A stretch of 64,000 bases of DNA, from contig NEEC01000107.1 in the NCBI GenBank assembly GCA_002189035.1, forward strand, positions 62,001 to 126,000, given 5' to 3'. Below, one piece after another: positions 43,003-56,929 of the stretch; position 1 is the first letter of the stretch; every line of letters begins with the position of its first letter. A program made the position numbers and the translations under genes. The DNA is from Utricularia gibba (Eukaryota > Streptophyta > Magnoliopsida > Lamiales > Lentibulariaceae). Under the pieces are notes generated by a model. The model saw only the letters and a list, made by a program, of their open reading frames with translations. It had not been told where the DNA came from and made no database searches.

Positions 43003-43595
43003 TGCCGAAAACCCAACGTTAATAAATGGATCACTTTTTTTGCCGGGCTACAAATGACTATGGGCCGAGCCCGACCTGACCTCCGGCCCGATCCTGGTGC
43101 CCCTCGAGAGCGCCTCCTCAAATATAAAGCTTGTGGACAAGAAAACCATTTGGGGTGCTCATGACATCCTAACTTCAAAAAATGCATCACGATTTTCGTC
43201 GAATAGGACCCCATTGGGCTCAGGAGTCGAACCGAACCTTGGGTCCGGATGAACTTCCCAACGAAAGCACCCACCCAAAAACGACAAGCTTTTCCTTCAG
43301 AAACAATGTAGGCAGCTGCCGAAAACCCAACGTTAATAAATGGATCACTTTTTTTGCCGGGCTACAAATGACTATGGGCCGAGCCCGACCTGACCTCCGG
43401 CCCGATCCTGGTGCCCCTCGAGAGCGCCTCCTCAAATATAAAGCTTGTGGACAAGAAAACCATTTGGGGTGCTCATGACATCCTAACTTCAAAAAATGCA
43501 TCACGATTTTCGTCGAATAGGACCCCATTGGGCTCAGGAGTCGAACCGAACCTTGGGTCCGGATGAACTTCCCAACGAAAGCACCCACCCAAAAA
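43003..43595. repeat. Recent duplication: two adjacent copies identical over 279 bp
   Basis: Compared by eye, positions 43003-43281 and 43317-43595 are identical, including the 7-T run, the 6-A run, the rare CCCCATTGGG variant, CCTGACCTCC and the GTGGACAAG linker. The identity ends on the left at a C-to-G change at 43002 in the palindrome (GGCAGGTGCC) and on the right at a 5-A versus 6-A difference. The offset is 314 bp, one monomer. Neighbouring copies elsewhere usually differ at several of these sites, so this looks like a recent single-unit duplication. Confidence 0.75.
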
Positions 43596-46500
43596 ACGAC
43601 AAGCTTTTCCTTCAGAAAACCATGTAGCAGCTGCCGAAAACCCAACGTTAATAAATGGATCACTTTTTTGCCGGGCTACAAATGACTATGGGCCGAGCCG
43701 ACCCGACCTCCGGCCCGATCCTAGTGCCCCTCGAGAGCGCCTCCTCAAATATAAAGCTTGTGGTTGAGAAAACCATTTGGGGTGCTCATGACATCCTAAC
43801 TTCAAAAAATGCATCACGATTTTCGTCGAATAGGACCCATTGGCTCAGGAGTCGAACCGAACCTTGGGTCCGGACGAACTTCCCAACGAAAGCACCCACC
43901 CAAAAACGACAAGCTTTTCCTTCAAACCATGTAGGCAGCTGCCGAAAACCCAACGTTAATAAATGGATCACTTTTTTGCCGGGCTACAAATGACTATGGG
44001 CCGAGCCCGACCGACCTCCGGCCCGATCCTGTGCCCCTCGAGAGCGCCTCCTCAAATATAAAGCTTGTGGACAAGAAAACCATTTGGGGTGCTCATGACA
44101 TCCTAACTTCAAAAAATGCATCACGATTTTCGTCGAATAGGACCCGATTGGGCTCAGGAGTCGAACCGAACCTTGGGTCCGGATGAACTTCCCAACGAAA
44201 GCACCCACCCAAAAACGACAAGCTTTTCCTTCAGAAACCATGTAGGCAGCCGAAAACCCAACGTTAATAAATGGATCACTTTTTTTGCCGGGCTACAAAT
44301 GACTATGGGGCCGAGCCCGACCGACCTCCGGCCCGATCCTAGTGCCCCTCGAGAGCGCCTCCTCAAATAAAAAGCATGTGGTTGAGAAAACCATTTGGGG
44401 TGCTCATGACATCCTAACTTCAAAAAATGCATCACGATTTTCGTCGAATAGGACCCGATTGGGCTCAGGAGTCGAACCGAACCTTGGGTCCGGACGAATT
44501 CCAACAAAGCACCCACCCAAAAACGACAAGCTTTTCCTTCAGAAACCATGTAGGCAGCTGCCGAAAACCCAACGTTAATAAATGGATCACTTTTTTTGCC
44601 GGGCTACAAATGACTATGGGCCGAGCCCGACCCGACCTCCGGCCCGATCCTGGTGCCCCTCGAGAGCGCCTCCTCAAATATAAAGCTTGTGGAAAACCAT
44701 TTGGGGTGCTCATGACATCCTAACTTCAAAAAATGCATCACGATTTTCGTCGAATAGGACCCGATTGGGCTCAGGAGTCGAACGAACCTTGGGTCCGGAT
44801 GAACTTCCCAACGAAAGCACCCACCCAAAAACGACAAGCTTTTCCTTCAGAAACATGTAGGCAGCTGCCGAAAACCCAACGTTAAAAATGGATCACTTTT
44901 TTTGCCGGGCTACAAATGACTATGGGCCGAGCCCGACCCGACCTCCGGCCCGATCCTAGTGCCCCTCGAGAGCGCCTCCTCAAATATAAAGCTTGTGGAG
45001 AAAACCATTTGGGGTGCTCATGACATCCTAACTTCAAAAAATGCATCACGATTTTCGTCGAATAGGACCCGATTGGGCTCAGGAGTCGAACGAACCTTGG
45101 GTCCGGATGAACTTCCCAAAAAGCACCCACCCAAAAACGACAAGCTTTTCCTTCAGAAACCATGTAGGCAGCTGCCGAAAACCCAACGTTAATAAATGGA
45201 TCACTTTTTTTGCCGGGCTACAAATGACTATGGGGCCGAGCCCGACCGACCTCCGGCCCGATCCTGGTGCCCCTCGAGAGCGCCTCCTCAAAATAAAGCT
45301 TGTGGACAAGAAAACCATTTGGGGTGCTCATGACATCCTAACTTCAAAAATGCATCACGATTTTCGTCGAATAGGACCCGATTGGGCTCAGGAGTCGAAC
45401 CGAACCTTGGGTCCGGATGAACTTCCCAACGAAAGCACCCACCCAAAAACGACAAGCTTTTCCTTCAGAAACCATGTAGGCAGCTGCCGAAAACCCAACG
45501 TTAATAAATGGATCACTTTTTTTGCCGGGCTACAAATGACTATGGGCCCGAGCGACGACCTCCGGCCCGATCCTAGTGCCCCTCGAGAGCGCCTCCTCAA
45601 ATAAAAAGCTTGTGGTTGAGAAAACCATTTGGGGTGCTCATGACATCCTAACTTCAAAAAATGCATCACGATTTCGTCGAATAGGACCCGATTGGGCTCA
45701 GGAGTCGAACCGAACCTTGGGTCCGGACGAATTCCAACAAAGCACCCACCCAAAAACGACAAGCTTTTCCTTCAAACCATGTAGGCAGCTGCCGAAAACC
45801 CAACGTTAATAAATGGATCACTTTTTTTGCCGGGCTACAAATGACTATGGGCCGAGCCCGACCCGACCTCCGGCCCGATCCTGGTGCCCCTCGAGAGCGC
45901 CTCCTCAAATATAAAGCTTGTGGATGAGAAAACCATTTGGGGTGCTCATGACATCCTAACTTCAATAAATGCATCACGATTTTCGTCGAATAGGACCCAT
46001 TGGGCTCAGGAGTCGAACGAACCTTGGGTCCGGATGAACTTCCAACGAAAGCACCCACCCAAAAAACGAAGCTTTTCCTTCAGAAACATGTAGGCAGCTG
46101 CCGAAAACCCAACGTTAATAAATGGATCACTTTTTTTGCCGGGCTACAAATGACTATGGGCCCGAGCCCGACCGACCTCCGGCCCGATCCTAGTGCCCCT
46201 CGAGAGCGCCTCCTCAAATATAAAGCTTGTGGAGAAAACCATTTGGGGTGCTCATGACATCCTAACTTCAATAAATGCATCACGATTTTCGTCGAATAGG
46301 ACCCGATTGGGCTCAGGAGTCGAACCGAACCTTGGGTCCGGACGAATTTCCCAACAAAGCACCCACCCAAAAACGACAAGCTTTTCCTTCAGAAACCATG
46401 TAGGCAGCTGCCGAAAACCCAACGTTAATAAATGGATCACTTTTTTTGCCGGGCTACAAATGACTATGGGCCCGAGCCCGACCGACCTCCGGCCCGATCC

Positions 46501-49500
46501 TGTGCCCCTCGAGAGCGCCTCCTCAAATATAAAGCTTGTGGTGAGAAAACCATTTGGGGTGCTCATGACATCCTAACTTCAAAAAATGCATCACGATTTT
46601 CGTCGAATAGGACCCGATTGGGCTCAGGAGTCGAACGAACCTTGGGTCCGGACGAACTTCCCAACGAAAGCACCCACCCAAAAACGACAAGCTTTTCCTT
46701 CAGAAACCATGTAGGCAGCTGCCGAAAACCCAACGTTAATAAATGGATCACTTTTTTGCCGGGCTACAAATGACTATGGGCCCGAGCCCGACCGACCTCC
46801 GGCCCGATCCTGGTGCCCCTCGAGAGCGCCTCCTCAAATATAAAGCTTGTGGAGAAAACCATTTGGGGTGCTCATGACATCCTAACTTCAAAAAATGCAT
46901 CACGATTTTCGTCGAATAGGACCCCGATGGGCTCAGGAGTCGAACCGAACCTTGGGTCCGGATGAACTTCCAACGAAAGCACCCACCCAAAAACGACAAG
47001 CTTTTCCTTCAGAAACATGTAGGCAGCTGCCGAAAACCCAACGTTAATAAATGGATCACTTTTTTTGCCGGGCTACAAATGACTATGGGCCCGAGTTCGA
47101 CCCGACCTCCGGCCCGATCCTAGTGCCCCTCGAGAGCGCCTCCTCAAATATAAAGCTTGTGGTTGAGAAAACCATTTGGGGTGCTCATGACATCCTAACT
47201 TCAAAAAAATGCATCACGATTTCGTCGAATAGGACCCGATTGGGCTCAGGAGTCGAACCGAACCTTGGGTCCGGACGAACTTCCAACAAAGCACCCACCC
47301 AAAAACGACAAGCTTTTCCTTCAGAAACCATGTAGGCAGCTGCCGAAAACCCAACGTTAATAAATGGATCACTTTTTTTGCCGGGCTACAAATGACTATG
47401 GGCCCGAGCCCGACCCGACCTCCGGCCCGATCCTAGTGCCCTCGAGAGCGCCTCCTCAAATATAAAGCTTGTGGATGAGAAAACCATTTGGGGTGCTCAT
47501 GACATCCTAACTTCAAAAAATGCATCACGATTTTCGTCGAATAGGACCCGATTGGGCTCAGGAGTCGAACGAACCTTGGGTCCGGACGAACTTCCCAACA
47601 AAGCACCCACCCAAAAACGACAAGCTTTTCCTTCAGAAACCATGTAGGCAGCTGCCGAAAACCCAACGTTAATAAATGGATCACTTTTTTGCCGGGCTAC
47701 AAATGACTATGGGGCCGAGCCCGACCGACCTCCCCGATCCTGGTGCCCCTCGAGAGCGCCTCCTCAAATATAAAGCTTGTGGACAAGAAAACCATTTGGG
47801 GTGCTCATGACATCCTAACTTCAAAAAATGCATCACGATTTTCGTCGAATAGGACCCGATTGGGCTCAGGAGTCGAACCGAACCTTGGGTCCGGATGAAT
47901 TCCCAACGAAAGCACCCACCCAAAAACGACAAGCTTTTCCTTCAGAAACCATGTAGGCAGCTGCCGAAAACCCAAACGTTAATAAATGGATCACTTTTTT
48001 TGCCGGGCTACAAATGACTATGGGCCCGAGTTCGACCGACCTCCGGCCCGATCCTAGTGCCCCTCGAGAGCGCCTCCTCAAATAAAAAGCTTGTGGTTGA
48101 GAAAACCATTTGGGGTGCTCATGACATCCTAACTTCAAAAATGCATCACGATTTTCGTCGAATAGGACCCGATTGGGCTCAGGAGTCGAACCGAACCTTG
48201 GGTCCGGACGAACTTCCAACAAAGCACCCACCAAAAACGACAAGCTTTTCCTTCAGAAACCATGTAGGCAGCTGCCGAAAACCCAACGTTAATAAATGGA
48301 TCACTTTTTTTGCCGGGCTACAAATGACTATGGGCCCGAGCCCGACCCGACCTCCGGCCCGATCCTGGTGCCCCTCGAGAGCGCCTCCTCAAATATAAAG
48401 CTTGTGGACAAGAAAACCATTTGGGGTGCTCATGACATCCTAACTTCAAAAAATGCATCACGATTTTCGTCGAATAGGACCCGATTGGGCTCAGGAGTCG
48501 AACGAACCTTGGGTCCGGATGAACTTCCCAACGAAAGCACCCACCCAAAAACGACAAGCTTTTCCTTCAGAAACATGTAGGCAGCTGCCGAAAACCCAAC
48601 GTTAATAAATGGATCACTTTTTTTGCCGGGCTACAAATGACTATGGGCCCGAGCCCGACCGACCTCCGGCCCGATCCTGGTGCCCCTCGAGAGCGCCTCC
48701 TCAAATATAAAGCTTGTGGAGAAAACCATTTGGGGTGCTCATGACATCCTAACTTCAATAAATGCATCACGATTTTCGTCGAATAGGACCCGATTGGGCT
48801 CAGGAGTCGAACCGAACCTTGGGTCCGGATGAATTTCCAACAAAGCACCCACCCAAAAACGACAAGCTTTTCCTTCAAAACCATGTAGGCAGCTGCCGAA
48901 AACCCAACGTTAATAAATGGATCACTTTTTTGCCGGGCTACAAATGACTATGGGCCGAGCCCGACCGACCTCCGGCCCGATCCTAGTGCCCCTCGAGAGC
49001 GCCTCCTCAAATATAAAGCTTGTGGTGAGAAAACCATTTGGGGTGCTCATGACATCCTAACTTCAAAAAATGCATCACGATTTTCGTCGAATAGGACCCG
49101 ATTGGGCTCAGGAGTCGAACGAACCTTGGGTCCGGATGAATTCCCAACGAAAGCACCCACCAAAAACGACAAGCTTTTCCTTCAGAAACATGTAGGCAGT
49201 GCCGAAAACCCAACGTTAATAAATGGATCACTTTTTTGCCGGGCTACAAATGACTATGGGGCCGAGCCCGACCGACCTCCGGCCCGATCCTGGTGCCCCT
49301 CGAGAGCGCCTCCTCAAATATAAAGCTTGTGGACAAGAAAACCATTTGGGGTGCTCATGACATCCTAACTTCAAAAAATGCATCACGATTTTCGTCGAAT
49401 AGGACCCGATTGGGCTCAGGAGTCGAACGAACCTTGGGTCCGGATGAACTTCCCAACGAAAGCACCCACCCAAAAACGACAAGCTTTTCCTTCAGAAACA

Positions 49501-52500
49501 TGTAGGCAGCTGCCGAAAACCCAACGTTAATAAATGGATCACTTTTTTTGCCGGGCTACAAATGACTATGGGCCCGAGCCCGACCGACCTCCGGCCCGAT
49601 CCTAGTGCCCCTCGAGAGCGCCTCCTCAAATATAAAGCTTGTGGAGAAAACCATTTGGGGTGCTCATGACATCCTAACTTCAAAAAATGCATCACGATTT
49701 TCGTCGAATAGGACCCGATTGGGCTCAGGAGTCGAACCGAACCTTGGGTCCGGATGAACTTCCCAACGAAAGCACCCACCCAAAAACGACAAGCTTTTCC
49801 TTCAGAAACCATGTAGGCAGCTGCCGAAAACCCAACGTTAATAAATGGATCACTTTTTTTGCCGGGCTACAAATGACTATGGGCCCGAGCCCGACCGACC
49901 TCCGGCCCGATCCTAGTGCCCCTCGAGAGCGCCTCCTCAAATATAAAGCTTGTGGAGAGAAAACCATTTGGGGTGCTCATGACATCCTAACTTCAAAAAA
50001 TGCATCACGATTTTCGTCGAATAGGACCCGATTGGGCTCAGGAGTCGAACCGAACCTTGGGTCCGGACGAACTTCCCAACAAAGCACCCACCCAAAAACG
50101 ACAAGCTTTTCCTTCAGAAACCATGTAGGCAGCTGCCGAAAACCCAACGTTAATAAATGGATCACTTTTTTGCCGGGCTACAAATGACTATGGGCCGAGC
50201 CCGACCGACCTCCGGCCCGATCCTGGTGCCCCTCGAGAGCGCCTCCTCAAATATAAAGCTTGTGGATGAGAAAACCATTTGGGGTGCTCATGACATCCTA
50301 ACTTCAAAAAATGCATCACGATTTTTCGTCGAATAGGACCCGATTGGGCTCAGGAGTCGAACCGAACCTTGGGTCCGGACGAACTTCCAACAAAGCACCC
50401 ACCCAAAAACGACAAGCTTTTCCTTCAGAAACCATGTAGGCAGCTGCCGAAAACCCAACGTTAATAAATGGATCACTTTTTTTGCCGGGCTACAAATGAC
50501 TATGGGCCGAGCCCGACCGACCTCCGGCCCGATCCTGGTGCCCCTCGAGAGCGCCTCCTCAAATATAAAGCTTGTGGAGAGAAAACCATTTGGGGTGCTC
50601 ATGACATCCTAACTTCAAAAAATGCATCACGATTTTCGTCGAATAGGACCCGATTGGGCTCAGGAGTCGAACGAACCTTGGGTCCGGATGAACTTCCCAA
50701 CGAAAGCACCCACCCAAAAACGACAAGCTTTTCCTTCAGAAACAATGTAGGCAGCTGCCGAAAACCCAACGTTAATAAATGGATCACTTTTTTTGCCGGG
50801 CTACAAATGACTATGGGCCCGAGCCCGACCGACCTCCGGCCGATCCTAGTGCCCCTCGAGAGCGCCTCCTCAAATATAAAGCTTGTGGAAGAAAACCATT
50901 TGGGGTGCTCATGACATCCTAACTTCAAAAAATGCATCACGATTTTCGTCGAATAGGACCCGATTGGGCTCAGGAGTCGAACCGAACCTTGGGTCCGGAT
51001 GAACTTCCCAACAAAGCACCCACCCAAAAACGACAAGCTTTTCCTTCAGAAACCATGTAGGCAGCTGCCGAAAACCCAACGTTAATAAATGGATCACTTT
51101 TTTTGCCGGGCTACAAATGACTATGGGCCCGAGCCGACCCGACCTCCGGCCCGATCCTAGTGCCCCTCGAGAGCGCCTCCTCAAATATAAAGCTTGTGGA
51201 TGAGAAAACCATTTGGGGTGCTCATGACATCCTAACTTCAATAAATGCATCACGATTTTCGTCGAATAGGACCCGATTGGGCTCAGGAGTCGAACGAACC
51301 TTGGGTCCGGATGAACTTCCAACAAAGCACCCACCCAAAAACGACAAGCTTTTCCTTCAAAACATGTAGGCAGCTGCCGAAAACCCAACGTTAAAATGGA
51401 TCACTTTTTTGCCGGGCTACAAATGACTATGGGCCGAGCCGACCCGACCTCCGGCCGATCCTGGTGCCCTCGAGAGCGCCTCCTCAAATATAAAGCTTGT
51501 GGAGAAAACCATTTGGGGTGCTCATGACATCCTAACTTCAAAAAATGCATCACGATTTTCGTCGAATAGGACCCGATTGGGCTCAGGAGTCGAACGAACC
51601 TTGGGTCCGGATGAACTTCCCAACGAAAGCACCCACCCAAAAACGACAAGCTTTTCCTTCAGAAACCATGTAGGCAGCTGCCGAAAACCCAACGTTAATA
51701 AATGGATCACTTTTTTGCCGGGCTACAAATGACTATGGGCCGAGCCCGACCGACCTCCGGCCCGATCCTGGTGCCCCTCGAGAGCGCCTCCTCAAATATA
51801 AAGCTTGTGGAGAAAACCATTTGGGGTGCTCATGACATCCTAACTTCAATAAATGCATCACGATTTTCGTCGAATAGGACCCGATTGGGCTCAGGAGTCG
51901 AACGAACCTTGGGTCCGGATGAACTTCCCAACGAAAGCACCCACCCAAAAACGACAAGCTTTTCCTTCAGAAACATGTAGGCAGCTGCCGAAAACCCAAC
52001 GTTAATAAATGGATCACTTTTTTTGCCGGGCTACAAATGACTATGGGCCCGAGTTCGACCCGACCTCCGGCCGATCCTAGTGCCCCTCGAGAGCGCCTCC
52101 TCAAATAAAAAGCTTGTGGTTGAGAAAACCATTTGGGGTGCTCATGACATCCTAACTTCAAAAAATGCATCACGATTTTCGTCGAATAGGACCCGATTGG
52201 GCTCAGGAGTCGAACCGAACCTTGGGTCCGGACGAATTCCAACGAAAGCACCCACCCAAAAACGACAAGCTTTTCCTTCAGAAACCATGTAGGCAGCTGC
52301 CGAAAACCCAACGTTAATAAATGGATCACTTTTTTTGCCGGGCTACAAATGACTATGGGCCCGAGCCGACCGACCTCCGGCCGATCCTGGTGCCCCTCGA
52401 GAGCGCCTCCTCAAATATAAAGCTTGTGGAGAAAACCATTTGGGGTGCTCATGACATCCTAACTTCAAAAAATGCATCACGATTTTCGTCGAATAGGACC

Positions 52501-53373
52501 CGATTGGGCTCAGGAGTCGAACCGAACCTTGGGTCCGGACGAAGTTCCCAACAAAGCACCCACCCAAAAACGACAAGCTTTTCCTTCAGAAACCATGTAG
52601 GCAGCTGCCCGAAAACCCAACGTTAATAAATGGATCACTTTTTTTGCCGGGCTACAAATGACTATGGGCCCGAGCCCGGACCTCCGGCCCGATCCTAGTG
52701 CCCCTCGAGAGCGCCTCCTCAAATAAAGCTTGTGGATGAGAAAACCATTTGGGGTGCTCATGACATCCTAACTTCAAAAAATGCATCACGATTTTCGTCG
52801 AATAGGACCCGATTGGGCTCAGGAGTCGAACCGAACCTTGGGTCCGGATGAACTTCCCAACGAAAGCACCCACCCAAAAACGACAAGCTTTTCCTTCAGA
52901 AACCATGTAGGCAGCTGCCGAAAACCCAACGTTAATAAATGGATCACTTTTTTTGCCGGGCTACAAATGACTATGGGCCCGAGCGACCCGACCTCCGGCC
53001 GATCCTAGTGCCCCTCGAGAGCGCCTCCTCAAATATAAAGCTTGTGGAGAAAACCATTTGGGGTGCTCATGACATCCTAACTTCAAAAAATGCATCACGA
53101 TTTTCGTCGAATAGGACCCGATTGGGCTCAGGAGTCGAACGAACCTTGGGTCCGGACGAATTCCCAACAAAGCACCCACCAAAAACGACAAGCTTTTCCT
53201 TCAGAAACCATGTAGGCAGCTGCCGAAAACCCAACGTTAATAAATGGATCACTTTTTTGCCGGGCTACAAATGACTATGGGCCCGAGCCCGACCCGACCT
53301 CCGGCCCGATCCTGGTGCCCCTCGAGAGCGCCTCCTCAATATAAAGCTTGTGGATGAGAAAACCATTTGGGGT

Positions 53374-53653
53374 GCTCATGACATCCTAACTTCAAAAATG
53401 CATCACGATTTTCGTCGAATAGGACCGATTGGGCTCGAACGAACTTCCCAACGAAAGCACCCAAAAACGACAAGCTTTTCCTTCAGAAACCATGTAGGCA
53501 GCTGCCGAAAACCCAACGTTAATAAATGGATCACTTTTTTGCCGGGCTACAAATGACTATGGGCCGAGCCCGACGACCTCCGGCCCGATCCTAGTGCCCC
53601 TCGAGAGCGCCTCCTCAAATATAAAGCTTGTGGACAAGAAAACCATTTGGGGT
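53374..53653. repeat. Shortened monomer (280 bp), half-A core deletion
   Basis: Half A reads GGGCTCGAACGAACTTCCC. The B-box-like GGAGTCGAACC and the following CTTGGGTCC block are gone. Two losses, each between short CTC/GTC or CGAAC repeats, explain the junction. A further loss joins CACCC directly to AAAAACG. Half B is a GAGCCCGACGACC variant. Confidence 0.8.
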
Positions 53654-54272
53654 GCTCATGACATCCTAACTTCAAAAAATGCATCACGATTTTCGTCGAA
53701 TAGGACCCGATTGGGCTCAGGAGTCGAACCGAACCTTGGGTCCGGACGAATTCCCAACAAAGCACCCACCCAAAAACGACAAGCTTTTCCTTCAGAAACC
53801 ATGTAGGCAGCTGCCGAAAACCCAACGTTAATAAATGGATCACTTTTTTTGCCGGGCTACAAATGACTATGGGCCCGAGCGAATGACCTCCGGCCCGATC
53901 CTAGTGCCCCTCGAGAGCGCCTCCTCAAATAAAAAGCTTGTGGTGAGAAAACCATTTGGGGTGCTCATGACATCCTAACTTCAAAAAAATGCATCACGAT
54001 TTCGTCGAATAGGACCCGATTGGGCTCAGGAGTCGAACGAACCTTGGGTCCGGACGAACTTCCAACAAAGCACCCCCAAAAACGACAAGCTTTTCCTTCA
54101 GAAACCATGTAGGCAGCTGCCGAAAACCCAACGTTAATAAATGGATCACTTTTTTTGCCGGGCTACAAATGACTATGGGCCCGAGCCCGACCCGACCTCC
54201 GGCCCGATCCTGGTGCCCCTCGAGAGCGCCTCCTCAAATATAAAGCTTGTGGATGAGAAAACCATTTGGGGT

Positions 54273-54551
54273 GCTCATGACATCCTAACTTCAAAAATGC
54301 ATCACGATTTTCGTCGAATAGGACCTGGGTCCGGACGAATTCCCAACGAAAGCACCCAACCAAAAACGACAAGCTTTTCCTTCAGAAACCATGTAGGCAG
54401 CTGCCGAAAACCCAACGTTAATAAATGGATCACTTTTTTGCCGGGCTACAAATGACTATGGGCCCGAGCCGACGACCTCCGGCCCGATCCTAGTGCCCCT
54501 CGAGAGCGCCTCCTCAAATATAAAGCTTGTGGTGAGAAAACCATTTGGGGT
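54273..54551. repeat. Shortened monomer (279 bp), half-A core deletion
   Basis: Half A runs from ATAGGACC straight to TGGGTCCGGACGAATTCCC. About 29 bp are lost between two ACC-containing positions, taking out the whole GGGCTC to GAACC segment and the B-box-like motif. The rest of the copy is normal and carries the CACCCAACC variant otherwise typical of the two window ends. Confidence 0.8.
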
Positions 54552-55480
54552 GCTCATGACATCCTAACTTCAAAAAATGCATCACGATTTTCGTCGAATA
54601 GGACCCGATTGGGCTCAGGAGTCGAACCGAACCTTGGGTCCGGACGAACTTCCCAACAAAGCACCCACCCAAAAACGACAAGCTTTTCCTTCAGAAACCA
54701 TGTATGCCGAAAACCCAACGTTAATAAATGGATCACTTTTTTTGCCGGGCTACAAATGACTATGGGCCCGAGTTCGACCCGACCTCCGGCCCGATCCTAG
54801 TGCCCCTCGAGAGCGCCTCCTCAAATAAAAAGCTTGTGGTTGAGAAAACCATTTGGGGTGCTCATGACATCCTAACTTCAATAAATGCATCACGATTTTC
54901 GTCGAATAGGACCCGATTGGGCTCAGGAGTCGAACCGAACCTTGGGTCCGGACGAACTTCCAACAAAGCACCCACCCAAAAACGACAAGCTTTTCCTTCA
55001 GAAACCATGTAGGCAGTGCCGAAAACCCAACGTTAATAAATGGATCACTTTTTTTGCCGGGCTACAAATGACTATGGGGCCGAGCCCGACCCACCTCCGG
55101 CCCGATCCTGGTGCCCCTCGAGAGCGCCTCCTCAAATATAAAGCTTGTGGAAAGAAAACCATTTGGGGTGCTCATGACATCCTAACTTCAAAAAATGCAT
55201 CACGATTTTCGTCGAATAGGACCCGATTGGGCTCAGGAGTCGAACCGAACCTTGGGTCCGGACGAACTTCCCAACAAAGCACCCACCAAAAACGACAAGC
55301 TTTTCCTTCAGAAACCATGTAGGCAGCTGCCGAAAACCCAACGTTAATAAATGGATCACTTTTTTTGCCGGGCTACAAATGACTATGGGCCCGAGCCGAC
55401 CCGACCTCCGGCCGATCCTAGTGCCCCTCGAGAGCGCCTCCTCAAATATAAAGCTTGTGGTTGAGAAAACCATTTGGGGT

Positions 55481-55752
55481 GCTCATGACATCCTAACTTC
55501 AAAAATGCATCACGATTTTCGTCGAATAGGACCGATTGGGTTCCCAACGAAAGCACCCACCCAAAAACGACAAGCTTTTCCTTCAGAAACATGTAGGCAG
55601 CTGCCGAAAACCCAACGTTAATAAATGGATCACTTTTTTGCCGGGCTACAAATGACTATGGGCCGAGCCGAATGACCTCCGGCCCGATCCTAGTGCCCCT
55701 CGAGAGCGCCTCCTCAAATATAAAGCTTGTGGTTGAGAAAACCATTTGGGGT
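55481..55752. repeat. Shortened monomer (272 bp), half-A core deletion
   Basis: Half A reads ACCGATTGGGTTCCCAACG. Everything from CTCAGG to CGAAC is lost, about 37 bp, removing the B-box-like motif and the CTTGGGTCCGG block. The next copy (55753) also carries a deletion at this place but with a different junction. Confidence 0.8.
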
Positions 55753-56038
55753 GCTCATGACATCCTAACTTCAAAAAATGCATCACGATTTTCGTCGAAT
55801 AGGACCGATTGGGCTCTCGAACGAAGTCCCAACGAAAGCACCCACCCAAAAACGACAAGCTTTTCCTTCAGAAACATGTAGGCAGCTGCCGAAAACCCAA
55901 CGTTAATAAATGGATCACTTTTTTGCCGGGCTACAAATGACTATGGGCCCGAGTTCGACCGACCTCCGGCCCGATCCTAGTGCCCTCGAGAGCGCCTCCT
56001 CAAATAAAAAGCTTGTGGTTGAGAAAACCATTTGGGGT
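55753..56038. repeat. Shortened monomer (286 bp), half-A core deletion
   Basis: Half A reads GGGCTCTCGAACGAAGTCCC. The AGGAG and CGAACCTTGGGTCCGG segments are lost, again between short CGAAC-type repeats. The junction resembles that of the copy at 53374 but keeps an extra TC, so it is related or convergent. Half B has the TTCGAC allele with an AAATAAAAAGC linker. Confidence 0.8.
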
Positions 56039-56663
56039 GCTCATGACATCCTAACTTCAAAAAATGCATCACGATTTTCGTCGAATAGGACCCGATTGGG
56101 CTCAGGAGTCGAACCGAACCTTGGGTCCGGACGAACTTCCAACAAAGCACCCACCAAAAAACGACAAGCTTTTCCTTCAGAAACCATGTAGGCAGCTGCC
56201 GAAAACCCAACGTTAATAAATGGATCACTTTTTTTGCCGGGCTACAAATGACTATGGGCCCGAGTTCGACCCGACCTCCGGCCCGATCCTAGTGCCCCTC
56301 GAGAGCGCCTCCTCAAATAAAAAGCTTGTGGTTGAGAAAACCATTTGGGGTGCTCATGACATCCTAACTTCAAAAAATGCATCACGATTTTCGTCGAATA
56401 GGACCCGATTGGGCTCAGGAGTCGAACCGAACCTTGGGTCCGGACGAACTTCCCAACAAAGCACCCACCCAAAAACGACAAGCTTTTCCTTCAGAAACCA
56501 TGTAGGCAGCTGCCGAAAACCCAACGTTAATAAATGGATCACTTTTTTTGCCGGGCTACAAATGACTATGGGCCCGAGCCGACCCGACCTCCGGCCCGAT
56601 CCTAGTGCCCCTCGAGAGCGCCTCCTCAAATAAAAGCTTGTGGATGAGAAAACCATTTGGGGT

Positions 56664-56929
56664 GCTCATGACATCCTAACTTCAATAAATGCATCACGAT
56701 TTTCGTCGAATAGGACCGATTTCGAGTCGAAGAAAGCCCAAAAACGACAAGCTTTTCCTTCAGAAACCATGTAGGCAGCTGCCGAAAACCCAACGTTAAT
56801 AAATGGATCACTTTTTTTGCCGGGCTACAAATGACTATGGGCCGAGCCCGATGACCTCCGGCCCGATCCTAGTGCCCCTCGAGAGCGCCTCCTCAAATAT
56901 AAAGCTTGTGTTGAGAAAACCATTTGGGT
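56664..56929. repeat. Shortest complete monomer (266 bp), half-A core deletion
   Basis: Half A reads GACCGATTTCGAGTCGAAGA, then AAGCCCAAAAACG. About 44 bp are missing relative to a 310-bp copy, in at least three pieces, and the B-box-like motif is lost. Half B is intact apart from a CCCGATGACC core. This is the shortest of the 207 complete copies by my hand count. Confidence 0.8.

Larger units (their letters stand above)
8965..46869. repeat. Core block: expanded, A-run-type monomers (about 123 copies)
   Basis: Nearly all copies carry an uninterrupted A-run (CAAAAATG to CAAAAAAATG). AATAAATG is seen in only about nine copies (starts 15128, 16057, 18524, 20372, 21917, 22224, 32689, 45944, 46250). 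The linker is mostly AAATATAAAGCTTGTGG followed by AGAAAACC, AAAGAAAACC, ACAAG or ATGAG. CAATGAAAG and TTCGAC alleles were not seen here. Sub-domains are visible: CCCCATTGGG copies occur only between about 28.1 and 43.5 kb (starts 28101, 34514, 35442, 37291, 37906, 42532, 43157, 43471), and CCTGACCTCC is most frequent between 35 and 43.5 kb. I infer that this is the most recently amplified part of the window. Boundaries are approximate. Confidence 0.6.
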
